Both the position numbers and the translations under genes were made by a program. The notes under the pieces were generated by a model. That model ran no database searches. It was not told the origin of the DNA and was given only the letters and a program-made list of their open reading frames with translations. Below, one piece after another: positions 1 through 15,000 of a stretch of DNA of 64,000 bases; position 1 is the stretch's first letter; the number at the start of each line of letters is the position of its first letter. Source of the stretch: Branchiostoma floridae (lineage: Eukaryota > Chordata > Leptocardii > Amphioxiformes > Branchiostomatidae); NCBI RefSeq assembly GCF_000003815.2, contig NC_049982.1:11418386-11482385 (forward strand), in the 5' to 3' direction.

Positions 1-72
1 AGGTGACATGTTTCAGTTAGATTGACACAAATGACTCAATGCTAGAGAACGTTCTATTTGATCCTTTTTCAG

Positions 73-1334
73 CGACGGCTCCATGGATGCAGAAGACTGA
101 CAACATTGACATCTGTGTGCTGCTGGACAGCTCCGTGGGCTACATGGGAACCTACCAGCCATGCAAGGAGGAACACCAGTACGTCTGCGAATCTAGTGAG
201 TTCATACTGAATTCCGCTGAGGAGTTTCCAATTTGTAGTGAGCAGATTTTCAATATTTACTGACCATCGTCTCAATGACACACTGTTGTATAGACTTGCC
301 ATACTCCTGGAGTTGAGTGGCTGCCCATCACAACAATGAAAGCCATCCGATCAAACACAATACAGGGTATGAAGTTTCAGGAAGAAGTTTCTTTGTGTAC
401 CATAACAGGAAGTCATGTCTCTATCTTCGCCTTTTTCCCAGATGTGACGTCGTGTCAGCAGAACGTGTGTCAGAATGGCGGAATCTGCAGTTCGTGTTTT
501 GACGATTCCACTATCATCTGTACCTGTCTACAAGGGTACACAGGGGCCCACTGTGAAACAGGTAGATCTGCTCTTAACTTAAGTTTATCTTGCTGGGTTT
601 CATAGTCGTAGTCTTTTTGTCATATAACCAGACCTAACGTACAAACATACATGTACACATATATTACAATGGTGTGCGTCAGGAACAGAAACACCTACAT
701 TATATGACGTATTTTATCTGAACCATTCTAATCCAATCCATCCGTTAGACATAATCAAACGAAATCATTTATACAAAAATTTAAGAATACAAGTACAGTG
801 TATGTTTTTGTATAACTGTTTCTTATTCTGTATATTCCAGTCAACCTGTGTGACCCCAATCCCTGTCCGTTTGACTGGACCTGCGAGAGCCAAGAGGATG
901 GGATCTTCTGTGCAGGTAGGGTGCCTATAGTCACTCACTCGATGTTTTGCTTATCTTTTTTGTATGTAGAAATGTCATTCATGAGTAGAATGGCTCATTC
1001 TATCGATTACATGGAGCAATTAAATAATGTTTTTAGATAAAGCTAGGGTGTGTTGTTGATGTTCCACATCCATGTAACATTATCAATATTGCGCCGAATA
1101 AGGGCACAAAGATTTTGCATATAGTTTGCTTCAATATTACAAGATTGCGAAGATAAATTTATGAAAAAGTTTAAAGTCAACTTATGGAATAGGCAGGAAA
1201 GATTCCGTTCGTATTTTACAGTACCGTCTGCGGCCAAGGCCATCAGCTCCGGCTTCTGCACGGCGTCATCCTGCGGTCCCGGCTGGAACTGCAGGGAGGA
1301 AGGCTCGACTGGGTACTCGTGCATCCGTGGCTGA
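73..1334 (+). CDS. Gene A: CTLD/EGF mosaic secreted protein, 3' four exons (5' end outside window)
   Basis: Four exons splice in frame: 73-195, 442-561, 841-915 and 1222-1334 (TGA 1332-1334). All acceptors are AG and donors GT, with phase 1 joins. Exon 73-195 encodes the second half of a C-type lectin domain (DICVLLDSS, then QPC and HQYVCES at its end). Exon 442-561 is a six-cysteine EGF module (QNVCQNGGICSSCFDD to HCET). Exon 841-915 is a half-EGF with [10 protein letters not shown]. The last exon carries CGPGWNCREEG and ends SCIRG-stop. The same exon series, with identical lengths except the lectin exon, forms the 3' end of the minus-strand gene at 9048-14454, so this is a paralogue in inverted orientation. 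The lectin first half and signal peptide must lie left of the window. Ligand and role are unknown; extracellular recognition or adhesion is inferred from the modules. I saw no clear poly(A) signal. Confidence 0.82.
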
Positions 1335-2233
1335 TAGTACCGCCGCAAGTCATTCCCACTTGGATACCCTTCACCTCCAGTGGATCATTTATTGCTATAT
1401 CCTACGAAAATCGTTGAAAAATTATGTGTTGGTGAAAAGGAAAAAAGCTGACATAAACATTGAATTTGTTGTCCAATTCTTGTTTTATTATTGGAGAAAC
1501 CATATGGAGTGGGGCTCGTCTTCGATACATGTTACTTTAAGTTGTTACGAGTAAATCGATTTCAGAATCGTTCACATCCTGCCAGGCCTTCTCTGACATA
1601 CTTTATTCGGCATTTGAACATTTTCATTCATGATAGTTGATACTGGACCATGTTTGACTAGGGCACCACAAACTAGTGGCGCCCTTGTGCTTTGCGTTGC
1701 GAAGGGGCTGTGGACGAAGTAAAGGATAAAGCAGAAAACCTATAACGTCAATGTTAGTAACAGCAGAAATATTACTGACAACATGTGTGACAACGCAAAG
1801 CTGTAAAATTGACATTAGAAGTAATCATACTACATTTCTCACAGTAATCCACTCTAAAATGTTCAATCTTTATTTGTAGCAATGCCGAATTATCAACTGA
1901 AGGACACTCTTTGCAATTCCCAATCGATACAGGGTCACCAATATTCTCTGTGCGGGTTATCGAACGTTGGCTATCATAGTGAATCAACAGACACATATAT
2001 ATTAATACTCTCGAAGTGCCGCGCATAAAGGCAGCCCTCTTTGACCTACACCAATCCGGAGTCAGGAGGAGTCTTTCATCTCATGACCTGCGACAAAACA
2101 ATCATGCCCTTACCTGTTGGGCAGCTGTGGAACTCCCATGGGTCATCGGCATGGCGCAATTACTTAAGGTTAAGAAAGATCCCAGAGACACACCTAGCAC
2201 ATAAAGTGGTACGGTGGGATCTCAACATCAAAG
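1335..2233. other. Intergenic gap between genes A and A2
   Basis: No exon with splice sites and known domain content is visible on either strand. Short open frames here have no recognisable motif. The right 100 bp contain the presumed A2 promoter. Confidence 0.5.
2125..2206 (+). promoter_or_regulatory. Putative core promoter of gene A2
   Basis: CTGTGGAACTCCCATG at 2125-2140 matches 13 of 16 positions of the block upstream of gene D (CTGTGGGGTTCCCATG). A degenerate TATA-like CATAAAG lies at 2200-2206. The match is shorter than between genes BC and D, so this is tentative. Confidence 0.3.
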
Positions 2234-5009
<2,776 letters not shown>

Positions 5010-5150
5010 TCGGTCGACGGAGGATATCCAGGCGACGCAGGTTTCGGGCGGTTTTCTGTGTCCTTCTAGAGGCTCTTTCCGTGACTACACAAGCCAGTTC
5101 AACTGGAAAAGACATCGCCCTTTAGCTACGTCCTCTCCCAGTACACAAGA

Positions 5151-5215
5151 AATAAAACATGCAAATGACAATCAACCATGGCCATTTTCCTGACTTGATG
5201 CACTGTGTCAATAAA
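5151..5215 (+). terminator. Poly(A) signals of gene A2
   Basis: AATAAA occurs at 5151-5156 and at 5210-5215, about 140 and 200 nt after the A2 stop codon. Either could direct 3' end formation. Confidence 0.6.
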
Positions 5216-5943
5216 GGTTGAAAAATGTTGGTAAATCAACTATCATAATTCCATCAGGAGCCAATACCGCCTCATAGAAAAGTCTTTGCTATAAAGGCCT
5301 TCTCAAGACTGTCTTGGACACCTTGACACATGAAGTGTATGTACCCGAGGATTCGACTTATCGGTGCACACACCAGTTCTTCCGCGACAGGGCTAGAGAG
5401 CGCGGGTAGGCTGAGAGACTGACGATTTGTTGGTGAATGGGGTGATCATGGTGGCCTGACGTGATAGCCAGGCCAGGTGGCCAGGCCTGGCCAAGTAGCC
5501 AGCCAAGCCGTTTCATCATAGCGGGCGGGTCTGGCTTGTCTTTAATAGACGCAATCTTATCTGTGTGGAATGGTGATGAATCAGATAGGTTATACTTAGG
5601 CAGAATCGTGGGAAGATCTAGAAACATTGTATGAATTTCATGGTTGATAGGACCCACGTGAGCGACACAGAATGATGTGAGGACGCGCGATTGTCTCATG
5701 TTCGCAAAATAGGGGCGCTTCGTCTGGACAAACCTCAGCTCTGGACAAAACTTGTATAGTTTCCCCCAAATTAAGGACGTTATATAACCAACAGAAGTGT
5801 ATGTACGTAACATTCATTACGTTTCTCCCCAAATCAAGGACAATATATTACACCAAAATGTAACGTGTGTGGTGTTTAATTCCGGAAACAATTACATGCT
5901 GCGAGCTAGTGACGTTAACCGCATACTGATACGAACAGGCCTT
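5216..5943. other. Intergenic stretch without recognised gene
   Basis: A minus-strand open frame of 151 codons crosses 5358-5813, but it has no motif I recognise and no supporting splice or codon signal. Around 5455-5515 there is a GC-rich run of GGCCAGG-type short repeats. Nothing else is seen. Confidence 0.4.
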
Positions 5944-7080
5944 TATCACATTTATTCTCCAGAAGAAGAATTCTGGTTCTCTCTATGGAGAATAAATGTG
6001 ATAAAGGGGTTGCTATCACATTTATTCTCCAGAAGAAGAATTCAGGTCTCTCTATGGAGAATAAATGTGATAAAGGGGTTGCTATCACATTTATTCTCCA
6101 GAAGAAGAATTCAGGTCTCTCTATGGAGAATAAATGTGATAAAGGGGTTGCTATCACATTTATTCTCCAGAAGAAGAATTCAGGTCTCTCTATGGAGAAT
6201 AAATGTGATAAAGGGGTTGCTATCACATTTATTCTCCAGAAGAAGGTTTCAGGATCTCTGTATGGAGAATAAATGTGATAAAGGGATTGCTATCACATTT
6301 ATTCTCCAGAAGAAGAATTCTGGTTCTCTCTATGGAGAATAAATGTGATAAAGGGGTTGCTATCACATTTATTCTCCAGAAGAAGAATTCAGGTCTCTCT
6401 ATGGAGAATAAATGTGATAAAGGGGTTGCTATCACATTTATTCTCCAGAAGAAGGTTTCAGGATCTCTGTATGGAGAATAAATGTGATAAAGGGATTGCT
6501 ATCACATTTATTCTCCAGAAGAAGAATTCTGGTTCTCTCTATGGAGAATAAATGTGATAAAGGGGTTGCTATCACATTTATTCTCCAGAAGAAGAATTCA
6601 GGTCTCTCTATGGAGAATAAATGTGATAAAGGGGTTGCTATCACATTTATTCTCCAGAAGAAGAATTCAGGTCTCTCTATGGAGAATAAATGTGATAAAG
6701 GGGTTGCTATCACATTTATTCTCCAGAAGAAGAATTCAGGTCTCTGTATGGAGAATAAATGTGATAAAGGGGTTGCTATCACATTTATTCTCCAGAAGAA
6801 GAATTCAGGTCTCTCTATGGAGAATAAATGTGATAAAGGGGTTGCTATCACATTTATTCTCCAGAAGAAGAATTCTGGGTGTCTCTATGGAGAATAAATG
6901 TGATAAAGTGGTTGCTATCACATTTATTCTCCAGAAGAAGAATTCAGGTCTCTCTATGGAGAATAAATGTGATAAAGGGGTTGCTATCACATTTATTCTC
7001 CAGAAGAAGAATTCAGGTCTCTCTATGGAGAATAAATGTGATAAAGGGGTTGCTATCACATTTATTCTCCAGAAGAAGAA
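5944..7080. repeat. Palindromic 69-70 bp satellite, about 16 units
   Basis: A tandem array whose unit holds the exact inverted arms TATCACATTTATTCTCCA and TGGAGAATAAATGTGATA around a GAAGAAGAATTCAGGTCTC-type spacer. Spacer variants recur in order: a 'TCTGGTTC' form, an 'AGGTCTC' form, and a 'GTTTCAGGATCTCTG' form followed by AAAGGGATTG. The last form recurs after three units (about 209 bp), which suggests a higher-order repeat. The array stays open in several frames only because the unit lacks stop codons; I do not call it coding. It lies between the 3' ends of genes A2 and BC. Confidence 0.95.
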
Positions 7081-7465
7081 TGAAAATCCTTGTTGGCGAA
7101 AAAATGAGACAAAGGTTTTACTCATCACTATCACATATTTTGTAATTATCAAGCTTTTCATGAGAAATACTTTTTTGAGCTAAAAGAATGAGATAAATAG
7201 CTAACTCTGATTGTCCTATACACGACCCATATTTCCTATTTGATATATGTCTACGCCGAACAGTGTTTGGTCTATTATTCCATTAATTAGAATATTAAGT
7301 TGTGCCAAAAGCCATTTCCATGTTTATCTATAAGTAGACATGTTTCCAACTAAAAGTCTTTTTTTTTCTAACATATTTAACTTTGACACTATTATTTGTG
7401 GAAAGATGAATCACATATAAACTTCACCTCAGGGAGTGAAATGTTGTTGATTTAAGCTTGTCAAC

Positions 7466-7592
7466 ATGCCTGTACATGTGTGTGTGACATCTGCGTGTGT
7501 GTCTGTGTGTCTATATATACATATATGTGTACATGTGTGTGTGTGCGTGTGTGTGTTTGTGTGTGTGTGTGCGTGTGTGTGTTTGTGTGTGC

Positions 7593-7631
<39 letters not shown>

Positions 7632-7655
7632 CGCGTGTGTGTGTGTGTGTGTGTT
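7466..7655. repeat. TG/CG-rich microsatellite
   Basis: Imperfect (TG)n with TATA, GCGC and GTTT interruptions. Long open frames across it are low-complexity artefacts. Confidence 0.9.
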
Positions 7656-7912
7656 ATGGTTTACGCAGAAACGGGTCGTACAAGTTGCAGACAGAACGCG
7701 AAAACAGTTATTTAATTATCTGTTCACCTTCTGAAGGAGTATTGTGGTTGGTCATGTCCGTTGGTTCGCAGCTGTAAGCCACGATCGCTTTACTTTATTC
7801 GTATGTAGTTTGGCATGTCATCTGCTAGTAAGTGCGAAATGATCCACTTTTTTTTACACCGTAGCAGTTTAATGTAACGTCGATGTAGGTTAGACATCCA
7901 GGTAATAAGATA

Positions 7913-8499
7913 CGCCAAAAATAGTTACTCAAGCAACTGGATATGGTTTTGAAACGGTCAGACGTTTCGGAAAGAATCCACTTTCCTTCGTCAGTGACAC
8001 TGAAGTGATCTGCAAGAAACAGGTCTTTTATACTCTAACTATGAATGAAGACAATTTCAGATGTCCAATAGGAAAGGTTGTAAGACAATTCAGACTGAAG
8101 ACAATTTGGATTCCAAAGAAAACAAAGCTAAGCCAAAGTCAAGCTGAAGACAATTTGAACTTTTAGCTCCTGTAACTAAAACAACAGGAGCTAATTGACT
8201 CATTTGCATTAACTGTGTCTTAGCCTTGATATCCTTTGAAATCCAAATTGTCTTCAGCTTGACTTTGGCTTAGCTTTGTTTTCTTTGGAATCCAAATTGT
8301 CTTCACACACTCTTCAGTCTGAATTGTCTTACAACCTTTCCTATTGGACATCTGAAATTGTCTTCATTCATAGTTAGAGTATAAAAGACCTGTTTCTTGC
8401 AGATCACTTCAGTGTCACTGACGAAGGAAAGTGGATTCTTTCCGAAACGTCTGACCGTTTCAAAACCATATCCAGTTGCTTGAGTAACTATTTTTGGCG
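7913..8499. mobile_element. Foldback MITE, about 587 bp, TA target duplication
   Basis: Near-perfect inverted arms of over 200 bp start CGCCAAAAATAGTTACTCAA and end with its reverse complement (TTTTTGGCG). The centre, around 8160-8250, is unpaired and holds a small inner inverted repeat (TTAGCTCCTGT / ACAGGAGCTAA). Both flanks carry TA next to the terminus, which fits a 2-bp TA duplication and suggests a Tc1/mariner-type or similar non-autonomous element. No ORF. A short related derivative lies at 13929-14065. Confidence 0.85.
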
Positions 8500-8897
8500 T
8501 AGTTTAATGTAACTATTATGCAAATTAAACCTAATTCGCATGATAATAAAATACTATGATTTCGTAAGTTAAGTTGAACATTATTAGATATAAATCATGC
8601 AAATCGTAACCTGTGTCATGCGGACCCTTGTTTTGTTTTTTACGCACTGTTATCTTTGAAACATATGAAATGTAAATACTAAGGCAGAGAAAACATGATC
8701 CTTTAATCAATGATGTACGGATGTTTACTCAATGTTACAGATTGGTCTCAACTCTTTATCACCGGCAGCTACTTTGTCTGATAATCGATACGGTAACCTT
8801 GATAAGACCCTCTGAAACACATTGCCAATATGTATATCGTTTAGACAGTCTATACAAAGAGACAACAGACAGGGAATGGTTTTCACGACTGCTGCAT

Positions 8898-8903
8898 TTT
8901 ATT
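8898..8903 (-). terminator. Poly(A) signal of gene BC
   Basis: AATAAA on the minus strand, about 145 nt after the TGA at 9048-9050. No better signal lies closer. Confidence 0.6.
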
Positions 8904-9047
8904 TGATAAAGCAAGAAAAGGCGAAAGGGGTTAAGGGATGCCCTTTTTCGACGGATTTGAATTAGATGATTCAGCATCTTTGTGGAGAGCAACTTGTTTG
9001 TCGCCTGGGACAAATCAGTCGCTTCGGCAGTGGCTCATGGTCACTCC

Positions 9048-12000
9048 TCAGCCACTGATGCAGAAGTACCCAGCCGGGCCATCTTCAACACAGGTCCAGC
9101 CCGGGACGCAGGAGGACTCGATGCAGAAGCCAAAACGGGCCGATTTCGTTCCACTCGGTGCTGTAATATAAAAGGCATCTTATAATATTGTCTGTTCAGA
9201 TAGGATAAATCCTGGTACATTATCCTTATGCATATGTATGTAACAAAATTGGAAGCAAATCAGCAGCAGACCAAGAGGACATAAACAAATTAAAGTTTAT
9301 GTTCTTTGGTGCTATTTGGTCATCGATATTTCCAGTCTATAGCCATTTCTAATACATATGAATACTGTATTGGAAACCACACACATTATAGTTTGTGTGT
9401 CTTTGACGTTGGCGATGAGGTGAATATATTTGTATCAGTTACATATATGCAATTATAATCGCCTACGTAGAGAAAAAAGTCTTGAGTGGGTAAGAACCAA
9501 AAAAGTTGTACCTGTACAATGGAGCCCGTCAGGTTCGTTCTCACAGGGCCAGTCAAACGGACAGGGGTTCGGGTCACAATGATTGACTGGAATGAATTGA
9601 GACATTGTAAGTCATTCCCAAACGCCTGTAACAACATTCAATATTGGTTGCATGGGTTGGATAGGGTTATAACGCAAACTCAAAAGCCAACGTCCAACAT
9701 AAATGATTTCTTTTTCAACGTCGCAAGATAATGTTTCTCCACATCTGTAGGTTTATGAATCGATAAACCAGTTACTTATTTGGTGTTGTCAAGTATAGAA
9801 TACTGGCCTACTTCCTATTAAATAAATCAAAAGATGTAATATTAACTTCGTCTGAATACGGATACAAGTTAAGTTTTGTAGAAATCGCAGTGTTGTAACT
9901 GACTAGAAAACCGCTATGAAATGATCAGAAATGCATCCAACATAGCTTTTCAGTGATGAAAGGATGTTCCCTTTTGATACTTGCATATCAGGTAAAATAT
10001 AGCCTTGATACTGTTGACAGCATGGTGGCGGCAGTGTTGGGGCACTGTGGGGGCATCTTGCCACTTCCATTATTTCATAACTTTAAAAAAAAAACGTCGC
10101 GCTTGCAACCTCTGCGTTATCGAACCCCGCTACATTCAGCCGTCACCAGAGCGGGCTGCCTAGGCCGACCAAATTTAATGAATTGCTTCATTGTCAATAG
10201 ATACAAATATAATGCAAATATAGAGCAACTTAAAGAGTAAACCCATTCGTTGCACGAGCGTGATAAATTGATGGACTATGACAGCCTTCGCTGAGATTAC
10301 AGGTTTACCTGTCTCACAGAAGGTTCCGGTGTAACCTTGGGGACAGGTGCAGAAGGCAGTGGAATCGTCAAAACACGAGGAGCATTTTCCTCCATTCTGG
10401 CATACATTTGATTGACATGTCCAAACGTCTGAAAAAAGAAATGATATGAAACAAAATAAAACACGTTAGTTTACAGACAAATTCATGTCTTTTGGCAAAA
10501 ATAAGGTATACGTATGTGGGAATGGTCAAAATGGCAGGTGAAGCAGGTGAAGGACGAGAAGAAGAAACAAAAGGTAAAGCAGATACTGAATTTACCTTTT
10601 TCTAATGGAGTGACAGATAATGAAATCTAAAATGCTGTTACTTAATCCTACAAGTACCTACAGTATATTTGTTTTATTGATCTATCCTGTAGAAGACATC
10701 AAGTCAACTCACTAGTTTCGCAGACGTATTGGTGTAGCTGGTTGCATGACTGGTAGGTCCCCATGTAGCCCACGGAGCTGTCCAGCAGCACACAGATGTC
10801 AAAGTAAGCGTCGCTGTTCTGGTACATCCAAGAGGTGGCTTTAAAACACCGAATATTGGTCAGAAATAACATTGGTTATTTTCTCCATGCTAACTATATG
10901 TAGCAATACCAAAAATGATGAATACTATCAACAAAACTTAGTACAGCCAGGGCCGCCTGCCTTTGGCTAGCCCTGCTGACAAAGACAATTACAAATACAA
11001 AGACAAACTAGAAAGGCCGACATTTGCTTGAGAGCAAATACAGCATATTTCAGCCATCTCCCTCCCCATGCAACAATAGACTATTTCAAAATCACCCATT
11101 TGAAAAATCACTTTTACTAATGGCGGTTTAACCCAAAAATGAATCTTACAAAATTCCCCCGTTCAACTTCAAGAATGGACTCCAGTGCACCCTATGTGAA
11201 TTTGCACAATAGACCAGTCCAGAAATACTCCCACTGAAACCTTGGCCTTTTGAATAAGAAACCAAATCCAAAATTGAATTCAGCAAAAAAGGTCCCAGTG
11301 CATGAAAAGGTATAATAGACCAGTCTAAAAACACTTCCACTAAAAATTGAATTTTGAATCATCACCACCCGTCCAAACTGAATTTGAAAAAATCCCCCTT
11401 CCGTGTGCAAAAAATGGATTCTTCCATGTAAAGTAGAGCAGTCCAAAAATACATCCGCTAAAATAGGACTTTGACATAATCACTGAAGTCCCAAAAATGG
11501 ATTTAAAAAAAAGCCAATAGATTTTTAAAAAATCCCCCCTCCATGCAAGAATGGACTCTTCCAGCACACCCATTTAAAATTGCAAATTAGACCAGTCCAA
11601 AATAACCCTGCTGAAAGACTTTGACAAACTAGAAGTCACCAAAGTCCAAAATATGAATTTAAAAAAATCCCCCCTCCGTGCGAGAATAGACTCTTCCAGC
11701 ACACCTTCTGTAAAACTGCAAAATAGACCTGTCCAAAAATACACCCACTGAAAGACTTCACCAGTCCGAGGATGAATTTTAAAAAAAATGAACCCCTCCG
11801 TGTAAGAATGGACTCTTCCAGATAACACCGGACTCGCTGATTGGCTGTCACCCTCCCCCCCCCCTCTTTAGGATATAGATTCAGGCTAAGTGATTGGTTA
11901 CCTATCTAATTAGATTAAATAGACATATATGCCAGAAGGTGCAATCTGCAGCTGGGGTCAACGACCTTAAGGTCATTGACCCCTGTGGCTATTGGAAAAA

Positions 12001-15000
12001 AAATCCCCAAATCTATCATTTTGACGTAGTCTATGAACAAAATTATACCTGTGTCCTTTGAATGAATATCTGGTGNNNNNNNNNNNNNNNNNNNNNNNNN
12101 NNNNNNNNNNNNNNNNNNNNNNNNNNNNNNNNNNNNNNNNNNNNNNNNNNNNNNNNNNNNNNNNNNNNNNNNNNNNNNNNNNNNNNNNNNNNNNNNNNNN
12201 NNNNNNNNNNNNNNNNNNNNNNNNNNNNNNNNNNNNNNNNNNNNNNNNNNNNNNNNNNNNNNNNNNNNNNNNNNNNNNNNNNNNNNNNNNNNNNNNNNNN
12301 NNNNNNNNNNNNNNNNNNNNNNNNNNNNNNNNNNNNNNNNNNNNNNNNNNNNNNNNNNNNNNNNNNNNNNNNNNNNNNNNNNNNNNNNNNNNNNNNNNNN
12401 NNNNNNNNNNNNNNNNNNNNNNNNNNNNNNNNNNNNNNNNNNNNNNNNNNNNNNNNNNNNNNNNNNNNNNNNNNNNNNCATGAAAAGGTATAATAGAGCA
12501 GTCTAAAGCACTTCCACTTAAAATTGAATTTGGAATCATCACCACCCGTCCAAACTGAATTTGAAAAAATCCCCCTTCCGTGGTGCAAAAAATGGATTCT
12601 TCCATGTAAAGTAGAGCAGTCCAAAAATACATCCGCTAAAATAGGACTTTGACATAATCACTGAAGTCCCAAAAATGGATTTAAAAAAAAGCCAATAGAT
12701 TTTTAAAAAATCCCCCCTCCATGCAAGAATGGACTCTTCCAGCACACCCATTTAAAATTGCAAATTAGACCAGTCCAAAATAACCCTGCTGAAAGACTTT
12801 GACAAACTAGAAGTCACCAAAGTCCAAAATATGAATTTAAAAAAATCCCCCCTCCGTGCGAGAATAGACTCTTCCAGCACACCTTCTGTAAAACTGCAAA
12901 ATAGACCTGTCCAAAAATACACCCACTGAAAGACTTCACCAGTCCGAGGATGAATTTTAAAAAAAATGAACCCCTCCGTGTAAGAATGGACTCTTCCAGA
13001 TAACACCGGACTCGCTGATTGGCTGTCACCCTCCCCCCCCCCCCTCTTTAGGATATAGATTCAGGCTAAGTGATTGGTTACCTATCTAATTAGATTAAAT
13101 AGACATATATGCCAGAAGGTGCAATCTGCAGCTGGGGTCAACGACCTTAAGGTCATTGACCCCTGTGGCTATTGGAAAAAAAATCCCCAAATCTATCATT
13201 TTGACGTAGTCTATGACAAAAATTATACATGTGTCATTTGAATGAATATCTGGTGCACCATTTTACCAAAATTTAGGTCATTTGGTTTTAAAACCAGAGC
13301 ACAAGAGCCAAAAGTGTACTTTTTGGTCATAAAATGGCCAAATAATCGTAAAATTAAGCATTTTGTTGTACTGTATGCCTCAACTGTTAATGAATCCATG
13401 TGCGCATATGTCTAGGGCACTCCTATACTAAATTTCAGGTCATCCGGTTCTAAAACCAAGGTACAGGAGCCAAAAGTGTCCTTTTTTGGTCAAAAAATGA
13501 CCAAAAAATCGCAAAAATAAGCATTTCGTTATACTGTACACCAAAAGTGGTATTGAATTTGTATGGGGGAATTATCAAAGCACATCTGTGACAAATTTCA
13601 GCTCATTCGGTTATAATACCAGGGTACAGGGGGCCCAAATATACAGTTTTGGTCTTAAGATGACCAAAAAACCTTAATAAAATCATTTTAAAGGTAGATA
13701 TGAAAAAAATGAAAAAAACGTCTGGGGATATTGACCCACTCTACCCTTGTGTCAAATTTCAAGTCAATCGGTTCAGGAACAACGGAGATACCGTGTTCCG
13801 AAGATTTGACAGGAGAAAGAAAGAAAGAAGAAAGAAAGAAACATTACGAATACAATATATTTCACCATACCTATGGTATGGCTGAAATATAATGAAGTTA
13901 ATGTGCTATAACTGTTACGTTAATATTGCAGTTACTTACGCAACTGGATATGATTTAGAAAAAAATGGAAATAAGGCTCCCTTGGAAATCAGTCTGCTAG
14001 ACTGAAGGGACCACCATATAAGATCAATAAATTAATAAATCAATATCCAGTTGCTTGAGTGACTGCTATTTGACATCTTATCACCGGGATCTCGAACCTT
14101 CATCGACCTAAATGGAATTGATGTCTTGACATGACTAGAGTAGCAATCAATAAGTATATTCTATGTTCATTAAGATATTGAACCCATCCACACGTTTCTT
14201 GTTTTAAAAGTATCCCAGGACAACTGTACCAGATAGGGTAGATCCGTCCTCGACGCCACAAGATAATGGTGAAATCCTGTTGCCGATCCAAAACGACGCC
14301 TCACGCCCGGGATTCATGGAGTTAGCCAACACCTGCTGCTGTGCAGTTTCTTGGACGTTCGCTAAGTGGCCCGACATTCTATCACATGCGCCAGAGGCCT
14401 CCCTCTTCGACAGGCTGTCGTTCGAGAACCAATAACACCTGTCGTTGTAGAAAACTACAGGCAAAGAATAATAATCACTTGATTCACAACAGTTGATATA
14501 TCAAGTATCTGTTATAAAAGAATCTGGTCCACTATAACATTTGTCAGAATTCACAAAGTTAGTCTAGTATTGAAAGAAGAGTGAAGTACGGATGAAAGTG
14601 CATGTACTACCTGTTTCACAATTCTTTCCTGTTGTCTTTGGAGGGCAGATACAGTTGTAGCCGTTCTCTTCATCCGTGCACGTCCCTCCGGACATACAAG
14701 GACTGCTCGCACAGCTGTCAATCACTGCAAGAAACCAACGGATAGAAAAAAGACGTTATTTTGCTTTGCTTTAGCATTTTCTTTTGTCCTTTCTGTCAAT
14801 CTTATTTTTTTTTGTTTTAGCATTATCAGAATAATCGATAGTACCTGTTTCACAGTTAGCTCCAGTCATCCTGGGAGGACAGGTACAACTGTAGCCGTTC
14901 TCCTCATCTTGGCACGTCCCCCCTGACATACACGGACTACTCGCACAACCGTCAATCACTACAGAAAAACAAAGGAGTCAAGGATACAGGTCATCATTAG

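Larger units (their letters stand above)
11008..13889 (-). mobile_element. Non-autonomous Helitron (minus orientation) in the lectin intron of gene BC
   Basis: Read on the minus strand, the element ends in CTAG followed by host T. An ATTTGCTCTCAAGCAAAT hairpin lies about 12 nt before that end. It begins at about 13889 with TATTTCAGCCATACC, part of an almost perfect palindrome (GGTATGG arms). These are Helitron hallmarks, and the same two ends bound the element at 25368-26572. The interior holds divergent about-110-bp repeats (AATGGACTCTTCCAG) and copies of the about-165-bp repeat found at 25600-26260. No ORF. Its apparent size is inflated by a gap and a duplicated flank. Confidence 0.82.

Noticed and set aside
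5358-5813. 151-codon minus-strand open frame
   Set aside because: No domain, signal peptide or splice context; length alone is weak evidence.
5944-7080. CRISPR-like array
   Set aside because: Repeats and 'spacers' are both conserved and tandem, the units are palindromic throughout, and the context is animal intergenic DNA.
5985-7183. Overlapping open frames of 68-209 codons on both strands (MENKCDKG..., SHLFSRRRIQ...)
   Set aside because: They are the repeated translation of the 70-bp palindromic satellite, open in several frames at once.
10085-10180. Possible tRNA-like box (GGGGTTCGATAAC on the minus strand)
   Set aside because: No matching A box, acceptor stem or anticodon arm could be drawn.
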